Shown: positions 1 through 8,441 of the stretch, piece after piece
Numbering within the stretch: the first letter of the stretch is position 1
How the letters are laid out: the number at the start of each line of letters is the position of its first letter
DNA from: Guillardia theta CCMP2712
Lineage: Eukaryota > Cryptophyceae > Pyrenomonadales > Geminigeraceae
DNA: 20,981 bases
Assembly (NCBI RefSeq): GCF_000315625.1
Contig: NW_005434431.1
Span: forward strand, 26,996 to 47,976
Reading direction: 5' to 3'
The notes under the pieces: model-generated
Told to the model about the DNA's origin: nothing
Databases searched by the model: none
Seen by the model: the letters and a program-made list of their open reading frames with translations, nothing else
Made by a program: the position numbers and the translations under genes

Positions 1-747
1 TGCATCTTCTATAGATTCCGATCGTGGAGAACACCATTTCAATCCTCGAACACACGTTTTTCGCGTGTTGTGTATCCCTTTTCTTCGCATTAAGTGTCGC
101 ATAAAATCATGTTTTGGTTCGCTGACTCAGCTTTTGAGTTTGTCGCATTCATCACTTTTTATATTTTTTTTCAAGAAAATAAAAAAACCAAACCCAAGCA
201 AATATTAACCACTGGAGGTACAATACTCATCACGAGTTTAGGAGACGAATTTGTGATTTTGGAATTTGGGATTCCTTGTGGAATCCTTTTGACGTATAAA
301 GGTTAAAATCTCGTAGTCACTGCATTGAATCAATGAACCGATGACACTGTTGTTCATACATCTGCTTTCCACATTTCCTCTGATTTCCAAGAAGACAACC
401 TTTTGCAACGCCGCCAGCCGCAGAAAGCGCGAATGAGAGTCAACATGTATTACCACAAAGATGAACACCCATCTACTATCCACTAAGCTCTTCCGATGAA
501 AACCACAGAAACAGAGTCATGAGCCTCTCGCGGGCGGGAGTTAAAGCCTTAATTTAAGGGGTACTCACGTATTACATTTTGTGCTGGGAAACATAACACG
601 TAACACATATGTACCCCCTATCTGCACTATATATTCATGTATAACCACCGGGTACTCCCACTCCACCTGTAATAGGAGGTTCATGAATTTGAGTCAATTT
701 CGAATTGCTTCTATATCGGGCTTGAAGCGCTTGCGAGAATCAAAGGA
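1..747. other. AT-richer left flank, no convincing gene
   Basis: No reading frame here has a recognisable domain. The short frames at 94-306 (+) and 238-483 (-) overlap each other and look like chance. A TATA-like stretch, TATATATT at 628-635, lies about 110 bases before the small gene that starts at 748 and could be its core promoter. A second ATG at 683 opens a 22-codon frame (stop just before the gene) that would act as an upstream ORF if the transcript began this far out. Confidence 0.5.
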
Positions 748-1032
748 ATGATGCAGTCCTCCACACAGAACCTCACCCTCGGCGCGGCGTACCCAAACCC
801 GCTCACCTATGGTGACATCGACCATTATCTCAGTGCTGTCGAGTATGACACCGAGGTCTCCCCAGAGGAGTTGCATCAGCAGATCACAAAAGCCGCGCTG
901 AGATTCGTCCGGTCTAGGAACATCCCCGTGGACTCCAAGATCTACACGAAGGCAATCACATTCATGAATTCCAACTTCTGTCACATCAAGGGGGTCGAGA
1001 ACTATCTTGCAAAGTTGCTTGTTACGAAGTAG
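748..1032 (+). CDS. Small hypothetical protein, 94 aa
   Basis: I do not recognise this protein. It is intronless, 94 residues, with an ordinary globular composition and no signal peptide or membrane segment. It starts at the first of two adjacent ATGs; the frame stays open upstream to a TAG at 673 but has no earlier ATG. The stop is followed six bases later by AATAAA. It converges on the GNAT-like gene, with only 26 bases between the two stop codons. The lack of introns and tight 3' spacing differ from the intron-rich genes further right, so an inserted (perhaps viral or mobile) origin is possible, but nothing in the protein proves it. Balanced composition and the adjacent poly(A) signal argue for a real gene; function unknown. 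Confidence 0.55.
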   Translation: MMQSSTQNLTLGAAYPNPLTYGDIDHYLSAVEYDTEVSPEELHQQITKAALRFVRSRNIPVDSKIYTKAITFMNSNFCHIKGVENYLAKLLVTK

Positions 1033-1038
1033 TGTGAA

Positions 1039-1044
1039 AATAAA
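1039..1044 (+). terminator. Poly(A) signal AATAAA of the small hypothetical gene
   Basis: AATAAA begins seven bases after the last base of the stop codon, unusually close. It lies between the stops of two convergent genes, next to the opposite-strand signal. Confidence 0.5.
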
Positions 1045-1052
1045 AACGATTC

Positions 1053-1058
1053 TTTATT
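1053..1058 (-). terminator. Poly(A) signal AATAAA of the GNAT-like gene
   Basis: Reading the minus strand, AATAAA follows directly on the TGA stop with no intervening base. The two convergent transcripts must therefore overlap at their 3' ends. Confidence 0.5.
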
Positions 1059-1577
1059 TCAAGAAAGACTCTCAACAGTCTCTACACCGCAGCTCTCCCA
1101 GAACCCGACGCTCTCGGGCAGTGGGTTCCATGCCTCCCTGATCCGGAGCTTCTGTACAAACAGGCGACCGAGCCCCTGTCTCCGCATGTCTGGCCTCACC
1201 CAGATACACTCCGCGATATCGTCTTGCATGATGCAGTAGCAGGGCAGCAGGTAATCACCGGGGTCACCGTTCATGTCCACACAGAAAAGAGGATCGAGCT
1301 TGCACCCCAGACGAAACATCTCCTCGGTCTCGATTACCTTGAGTCCATAAAGTGTTTTCTCTTTGAAAGCATTCAGAATAGTGTTATACGGCACATTTCC
1401 TGGGCTGCCCTCAATGATCTGTCGGAAGATGATCCAGAAATCACCCTCGTCCTCAACCCTGAAAGCGGTGGCATCCCCGTAGTGTTCCTTCCACAACACA
1501 CGCAACATCGCGTGTGAGATGCGATAATTCCTATGGAAGCTACACAAGCCTTCATACATCGGCCATTGTTCTTGCAT
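1059..1577 (-). CDS. GNAT-like N-acetyltransferase, 172 aa
   Basis: Probable acetyl-CoA-dependent N-acetyltransferase of the GNAT superfamily; substrate unknown. Seen: a strand ending IAECIWVRP (about residues 121-129), then RRQGLGR (132-138), which fits the acetyl-CoA pyrophosphate loop R/Q-x-x-G-x-G/A, and a C-terminal GFWESCGV (158-165) like the GNAT segment with the a-x-x-F-Y-x-x-x-G-F pattern. The first 110 residues are aromatic-rich and do not match a family I know; the length is normal for a single GNAT domain. The gene is intronless and starts at the first ATG of the frame, next to the G-rich tract. The fold is fairly secure, the specific activity is not. Intronless structure and 3' crowding with its neighbour suggest possible transfer, from a large DNA virus or a bacterium; this is inference only. 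Confidence 0.7.
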   Translation of the reverse strand: MQEQWPMYEGLCSFHRNYRISHAMLRVLWKEHYGDATAFRVEDEGDFWIIFRQIIEGSPGNVPYNTILNAFKEKTLYGLKVIETEEMFRLGCKLDPLFCVDMNGDPGDYLLPCYCIMQDDIAECIWVRPDMRRQGLGRLFVQKLRIREAWNPLPESVGFWESCGVETVESLS

Positions 1578-2159
1578 GATGGGGTACTCAACGACTTGCC
1601 TTGAAGTTTTTTCGGGGTGGGGGGGGGGGGTATTTTTGGTACCATATACGGGTGGGGGAGGATGCTGGGGTGGGGGGTGGGGGTCGAAGAGTTTCCGAAT
1701 GATTCGGAGGGGGTCCGAAGGGAAGCGAATTACAATAAACTTTAGGGGGGCTAAAGTTGCCTAGAGAAGGGGGTAGGGTAGAGGATAATGGCCAAGAGGT
1801 GGGTAGGGGTGGGGTGAAGAGGCGCAAGTCCCTGCAGGGGTGGTGATATGGAAAAGTAGGAATGAGGGGTACATGGGATGATGAAAGGAATATGGAGGGG
1901 TGGGCTAAAAGGGGGCAATGGAAGATCAGGGGTGATCTTTACTCCTGCTGCAAGAAGATACCACCACCCGTCCTTACAAAGAAGAACTGGGGTGGGTGGG
2001 GTAGTCAGCGAGTCAATCTTGGAAAAACGGATTGGTCGGGACGATTATAACAGGAGAAGGAAAGTTGTTACAAGACGACAACAACAACAAGTCTTGACGG
2101 TCTTGCGAACATCCCCCACACAACCATAACTCCGTTGACGAACAACCACACAGAAAATC
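1578..2159. other. G-rich intergenic tract and promoter region of the EF-hand gene
   Basis: No gene seen. Bases 1615-1690 carry several long G runs, including one of more than ten, separated by short spacers, so the plus strand could form G-quadruplexes. A G-rich, A-containing tract continues to about 1920. The remainder up to 2159 is mixed sequence that should hold the promoter and 5' leader of the EF-hand gene. Open frames here are biased by the base composition and look accidental. Confidence 0.6.
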
Positions 2160-5100
2160 ATGTCCAGCGCAGACCTTGCTTGCATTCCTGCAGGCCAACC
2201 AATGGTATGTGTTCCTTGCATGCTATGAAATGTTGACTTGATGATCGAGTGACTTTCGGGTGCAGAGCAACTTGGAAAGGCTGAAGAGCCTCCAGGCTGG
2301 TCTGTCAAAGAACCTTGCGGCAGTGACTCGGACGCTCTCCGGATCCAAACAAATCATCGAGGATGCAGAGACAGAAGTCGTAAAATATTTCGCTACCGTC
2401 CCGACAGACGAGGTACGTCTCCTCTTCCTCTCCTCCCCGTCCACTCTTCACCGTGACTGACCCCCTCCTCCTCTCCTTGTCCTCCCGCTCGCTGTCCTCC
2501 TCGCTCTTGACTCCTCGCGCTCCCTCCCCCAGTTGTCATCCAAGATCGCCTTCACCTTCAAGCGCTTCGACTCCGATCAAGGCGGCTTCCTCACGAGGTA
2601 TCGCCACTCCGCTACTGTCTGACGCAGCGAGCTGACGAGATCCAGGAATGACCTGGCGAGGGCGTTTGCGTTCATGGGGAAGCGGGTGAGCACGGAGGAG
2701 ATCGAGGCGTTGATGGACATCTACGACACCAACCGGGACGATCACATCGACTCGGTGCTTGCCATGGACGCTGCGAGAGGGGGGAGAAGCTGATGGGACT
2801 GCATGGGTGGCAGGGGGAGTTTGAGCACATGGTGCGGGTCAAGCTCAAGATCCCTTGCAAGCCCGACTGTCAAACCTGCAAGAAGATGTTCTCGTCTCCG
2901 AGCAGCAGGCCGGGAACATCCGACACGAGCGTACGAAGTCCGTCGGTGGTTTGCAAGTACGATTGCGGTTTCACGGGGACGGTAAGGCAGGTAGCAGAGC
3001 ATGAGTGTAGCTGCCCGCTGGCTCCATCATCGTCGACCTCTAACTCCAAGTTCTCCTCGAACAAGACCAAGTCAAGCCTATTCAACCGAACCCCCTCGGA
3101 CCCTACGGCTATGAGGGCAAGAAGGCAGACGGTAGCACTGGCGCGCCGCAACACGAAGTTCTATCATGTGCACGACAACGAGGGTGAAAGCACAATAGAG
3201 CAACGGCTGAGGAAACTCGAGCAGACAATCTCGAGCCATGAGATCTCGATATCGCGGACGCTCTCGACAGGAAGCAGGTAGGTCATAGTACTCCCGAATC
3301 TGCTCCCTCCCTCTCTCCTTTACAGTCTCTCTCTCTCCTTGTTCACAGCCTCTCTCTATAAGCCCTCTGCGATGCTGTCTGTGCTCGCTCATTCCTTTCC
3401 TGCCCTCAGCGTCCTGGAGAACAACAGCATGGTTGTCTTCGGAAGGCTGAGCGGCCTGTCGCCAGAGAAGGTGGGCGGCTCTTCTCTCAGGGGCAGACGC
3501 TGAGCCCTTGGGTTGCAGTTCGCGCAGAAGGTGCAAGACTTGTTCAAGTCCATCGACGTCGACGGGTCCAACTCGCTCTCTCGGTACCATCCGACCTGCC
3601 GGTGAGAGGGAGGGAGTGACTGGCGTAGGTCGGAGCTGCATAGCGCGTTTGCTCGGATGGGGCATGCCATGTCGAGCGAGAGCCTGGACAAGTGGATAGC
3701 GAGCTGCGACTCGGACGGGAACGGGGAGCTGGACATGGTGGGGAGGAGGGAGCCTGGAGGAAGGCAGAGGGACGACTGAGAGATGTGTGTTGCAGGAGGA
3801 GTTTTGTCACATCGCTTGCAAGGTGAACAAGTACCGCTGCCCGGCCACCTGTCCGGTATGCAAGCGGTCACCGGAGAAGGACGTGGACGACGACAAGGCT
3901 GCGGAGGAGAAGCGAAGGCTCAACTACGCTCAGCTGATGAAAGAAGTCATAGAGCCAGTGTGCAACCTCGCAGCGATCTACATCAAAGCGCAGGACGCAG
4001 ACTTCGACTTCAAGACGATCGAGCCCTTCATGGAGATCGTGACCTTCAGCGACGGCAACAGAATCTCCAAGAGCGGCAGCCTCACGGAGTCCATCATCTT
4101 CATCCTCCGCGGGCGGGTGGAGAAGCGGAAGAACAACGTCAAGCTCTCCATGCACAGCCGAGGGGATCACTTCGGGTCGCAGGAGATCCTAGAGCACAGG
4201 CCCCGACCGCACGACCTGATCGCTTGCGGGGCGTGCACGTGCTCGCAGCTGAAGCAGAGCCATCTGAAGCGAGCTGGGGTGATGCTGAAGCAGCTCGTGG
4301 AGCAGTTGGAACACACGATGCTTGATCACAGGCCGAAGGAGGCGGAAGCGACGTCGACAGTCTCACAAGGGGGCAGCGCTATCAAACCGATCGCTAACAA
4401 GATTGAGATAGTTCACAAGAAGCAAGAAGCTGCGCCAGGAGCTGGAGGGATAGACAGCCCGAACACCAAGAAAGATCTTCAAGACGTTCTGAGTCAAGTT
4501 GGGTCCCTGCTGGCTCGCGTGCCCTCCTTGAAAGCGACCAACGCCTCCTTCTTCGGCTCCCTGAGCGGGTTGAGTGGGATGGAGGTATTGACATTGACTG
4601 ATCCCCTACTACCTTCTTTCCCTCCCTCCTTACCTCTTGCTCTCCCGGTCCCTCTCCTCCCTCCTTGTCTGCGCCCTCGCTCCTACCTCCTTCCTCCCTG
4701 ACCTGGGGTGTTGCAGTTCTCTGCCAAGCTCAGAGAGATCTATGACGTGATGGACGCGGACAAGAGCGGCAAGATCGACCGGTAGAGTAGCACACGCAGC
4801 GGGGCGCGAGGGGCTGACGGGGAGCAGGAACGAGATCCAGGATGCTTTCCGCAAGATGGGGAAGGAGATCTCGGATGAGACGCTGGACAGCTTCATCGAG
4901 CAGACGGACGTGGACGGGGACGAGCAGATCGACCTGGTGAGAGACCAGAGAGACGAGCGGAGGAGGGAGAGGAGGAAGTGACGGCGAGAGCAGGAGGAGT
5001 TCGAGCACCTTGCGAGGGCACTGTACGAGCTTGACTGCGTGGAGGGCTGCAAGGTGTGCCGGATGTTCCCTACGTTGCAACGTGAAAAGAAAGCAAAGAT

Positions 5101-5893
5101 GAGAAGCATGATAGAGACGGTGAGGCGCGGGAGTGTGAGTGAGGCTGTGACGGAGAGTCTGCAGTCGAGCCTGCAAACTTTCTCGACGACGCTGATGGAC
5201 GGGTGGGCGCTACAAGATCAGCTGAAGGGGATGATCGATGACAGCTTCACTCGCCACTACTCCACTGAAGCCACCCTCGTCGACTCCTCCTCGTTCTCCT
5301 CCTCGTCCTCCTCCTCGTCCTCCTCGTCAGTGGTCAGATCCAACAGCGATCAGTGAGTTGCTTGATGTTGCACCAGAGCGATGACGATCGGAGCAGGTCG
5401 AACTTGCGTGTCTCATCATCTTCCGACGACAACAAGCAGGATGAGGAGAGGAAGGAGGAAGTCGCGCCAAAGCTCGAGAGCAGAGAGGAGCGGATGCGAC
5501 GCATGGCAGACGAGCTTAAGATGGAGTCAGCCAAGATGCACAACAGGAGGAGAAACTCCGAGCTCCATGTGAGTCTCTTGTGCGAGGCCTGTGCCCGCCT
5601 GCTGACGCTGCTGCTGTCTTGCTGTGACTGCAGCACATCGAGTTCCGCAACAAGATCGACAGGGACATCAACTTGGCCAAGAGCTACGAGAAAGGAGCGG
5701 TAGGAGAGGGGAGAGAGAAGCGAGAGGAGGAGGCGGGAGGGGGACTCGGGAGGAGGAGGGGGAGGGTGCCTGACGGTGCTGGCAGGGAGGGTCGGGCATG
5801 ACGCAGGCACAGCAGACTACCAACGAACTTCTGCACATGTTTGAGAAGGCGAAAAGGTTAGGGTATGTGAGGGACGGTGAGGATGTAGAGTAG
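2160..5893 (+). CDS. Six-EF-hand protein with triplicated EF-pair/Cys modules and a CNB-like domain (15 exons, about 910 aa)
   Basis: Predicted intracellular calcium sensor. Exons: 2160-2204, 2266-2412, 2533-2597, 2646-2754, 2814-3277, 3410-3470, 3519-3583, 3629-3737, 3796-4584, 4717-4781, 4828-4936, 4994-5352, 5397-5568, 5634-5699, 5786-5893; all joins are GT-AG and stay in frame. EF loops begin near residues 77 (DSDQGGFLTRND), 113, 310, 346 (DSDGNGELDMEE), 631 and 667. Each EF pair is followed, exactly 13 residues after the last loop glutamate, by C-x3-C-x2-C (137-144, 370-377, 691-698). A second Cys/His cluster, CKYDCGF...HECSC, lies in the linker after the first module. Residues about 430-520 resemble a cyclic-nucleotide-binding fold. 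A serine tract precedes the charged, helical C-terminus. No signal peptide or membrane segment is seen. The start is the ATG opening exon 1; an earlier 5' exon cannot be excluded. I know no named family with this architecture. Confidence 0.85.
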
Positions 5894-5898
5894 AAGAC

Positions 5899-5904
5899 AA
5901 TAAA
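5899..5904 (+). terminator. Poly(A) signal AATAAA of the EF-hand gene
   Basis: AATAAA lies five bases after the TAG stop, in sequence that leads towards the minisatellite. Confidence 0.5.
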
Positions 5905-6102
5905 TGAACGTGTGATGATGTTTCCATTTTGTCATCAAGCTGAGAACTCCTCTTGCCCCTGCTCCTGCTCGACTCACCGGCTGCAAGCCTTCCTCTCCCT
6001 CCCTCCCCTTCCCCCACGATGCTGCATGGTCACTACCAAGTCAAGGTACCCTGAGGATTTTAATCTCCTTCATCGCCCCCTTCTCCTGCCACATCGGCCC
6101 CG

Positions 6103-6595
6103 CATCGTCGCCATGGCCTCAGGTCGCTCATCGTCGCCATGGCCTCAGGTCGCTCATCGTCGCCGTGGCCTCAGGTCGCTCATCGTCGCCATGGCCTCAG
6201 GTCGCTCATCGTCGCCGTGGCCTCAGGTCGCTTATCGTCGCCGTGGCCTCAGGTCGCTCATCGTCGCCGTGGCCTCAGGTCGCTTATCGTCGCCGTGGCC
6301 TCAGGTCGCTCATCGTCGCCATGGCCTCAGGTCGCTCATCGTCGCCATGGCCTCAGGTCGCTCATCGTCGCCATGGCCTCAGGTCGCTCATCGTCGCCAT
6401 GGCCTCAGGTCGCTCATCGTCGCCATGGCCTCAGGTCGCTCATCGTCGCCATGGCCTCAGGTCGCTCATCGTCGCCATGGCCTCAGGTCGCTCATCGTCG
6501 CCGTGGCCTCAGGTCGCTCATCGTCGCCGTGGCCTCAGGTCGCTCATCGTCGCCATGGCCTCAGGTCGCTCATCGTCGCCATGGCCTCAGGTCGC
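6103..6595. repeat. 26-bp minisatellite, 19 tandem copies
   Basis: About 19 head-to-tail copies with core CATCGTCGCC(A/G)TGGCCTC followed by AGGTCGCT. Copies vary mainly at one position (CCATGG or CCGTGG) and at CTCATC or CTTATC. The array sits between two convergent genes. Its right end overlaps the final codons of the minus-strand aminotransferase, which stops in the second and third units it enters. The plus strand is open in all three frames because the unit has no stop in any frame, which creates long spurious repetitive ORFs. Confidence 0.95.
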
Positions 6596-7235
6596 ACATG
6601 CTCCATCACTCTGCTCGCGATCCGCTTGAGCCTCTCGTGCGACTCATAGCGAGAGACGGGCAGGAAGATGATATGCTCCATCATCCACTTCACGCACGGC
6701 AGCCGCTCCTCCTCCTCCTCCTCCTCCTCCTCCTCCTCTCCCCCTTCCCTCCTTCTTGCCCCTTTTTCCACCTCTTCCTCTCCTCTTCTCCTGCTTCTAG
6801 CTTCCTCCTCCTCTCCTTTGGTCCGCCTTCGCCTTGTTCTCTTCACCAGTGTGATCTGCGTAGATCCTGTGCTTGCGTCGATGCCATCTGCCTGCGTTCA
6901 CCACACGTGTGAAGAGACGAGGGAGAGGAGAGAAGAGGAGTGGAGAGGAGAGGAGAGGAGCGGAGGAGCCAAGGGACCTGAAGCTTGGTGACGAGCGAGC
7001 GAGGGTTCTTGACGAGTATGGGAAAGATCCAGAAGGAGTGCGACGAGGCGTCGAGGCCTGGCAGGAGGATGTTGGAGCCCACCAGCGGCTGAAGCAGCTT
7101 CACCATCTTCTGCCAATCACGAGGGATAAGAAAGTAGTAGGAGCAGGAGCAGGAGCAGGAGCAGGGAGGCAGGAGGCAGGAGGCAGGAGGCAGGAGGCAG
7201 GAGGCAGGAGGCAGGAGCAGGGAGGCAGGAGGCAA

Positions 7236-7275
<40 letters not shown>

Positions 7276-7327
7276 CAGGAGGCAGGAGGCAGGAGCAGGA
7301 GCAGGAGCAGGAGGCAGGAGGCAGGAG

Positions 7328-7373
<46 letters not shown>

Positions 7374-8368
7374 CAGGAGCAGCAGGAGCAGCAGGAGCAG
7401 CAGGAGGAGGTTACCATGCCGCACGTCCTGTTGTCTTGGTTGCCCCCGTTCAAGTGTCTTTCCATCCTCACGAGCATGGAGCGGAGGAGGGCGAGGCAGG
7501 GCCTTCGAGCGACTTTGCGGAGGAGATGGTGGGGAGAGACGTGCCTAGAGGATGTGAGGGGCAGAAGAAGCGAGCTGCTGCTGTCACCTGCCGAAACTTC
7601 GGACGAGGCCGACGAAGAGCCTCTGGTGGTCGACACCGAGGAGGCGGAGGATGAATATGATGAGCCCTGGGTACCAGGTCACAGGGACGGGAAGGGAGGA
7701 GGAGGAGAGCGCACAGAGCGGGAAGGGTCGTTGCAGGCAAGTGAGGATGAAGAACTTGAGACATCGGAAGAAGTAGCTGACGGTCCTCTGCCCCGACCAC
7801 CTTGACACTCTCAGGTCAGAACAAGTCAGAGGAAAGGAGAGCAGAGGAGAGCAGAGGAGAGCAGAGGAGAGCAGACGCAGGGACCACCGCGCATGTTGCT
7901 TCCTCAGCCTCCTGCAGAGCTCCTCCTCCTTCACTTTCATGATTGCCCCCTGCTAACTTGTCAGGCCAATGAAGAGCAGCAGGAGGAAGAAGGAAGCGGC
8001 AGCGGTGGTATAATAGGAGGGAAAGAGGAGGAGGAGGAGGAGGAGGAGGAGGAGGAGGGAGGGGGGAGCTGACCTGGAAGGCTGTCGCATACTTGATGGG
8101 GCCGAAGCTGAACAAGCTGACATCCACGTCCGGATGCCCCTGGTACTTGACGGGAGTCAGACGGCAGCTGCGGGTCACGTGGCCTCACCTGAGAGCTATC
8201 GAGAGCCTCCGCGCAATCCTCGACAAGGAAGAGACCATGCTCTCTCGCGATGCGAACAATCTCCGTCATGTCGTTCCTGTCATCATCTTCAATCTCTTCC
8301 TCCTTCTCACGATTGTCTTCATCATCTACATCATCACCATCACCGTGAATACATCATCATCATCATCG

Positions 8369-8441
<73 letters not shown>

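Noticed and set aside
94-306. 70-codon plus-strand frame in the left flank
   Set aside because: Lys/Phe-rich, no domain, no promoter or poly(A) support, and overlapped by an equally plausible antisense frame.
6103-6595. CRISPR-like array
   Set aside because: Units are contiguous with no unique spacers, in a eukaryotic intron-rich context; it is a minisatellite. The same applies to 19613-19862.
5912-6912. Long overlapping repetitive plus-strand frames encoding an SGRSSSPWPQVAHRR-type repeat
   Set aside because: They come from a stop-free 26-bp minisatellite read in three frames; no start context, splice or conservation signal supports coding.
6873-7805. 310-codon plus-strand frame rich in Gln, Glu and Gly
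   Set aside because: It runs across aminotransferase exons and a GGAGCA/GGAGGCA intron repeat on the opposite strand; it is open only because of the repeat composition.
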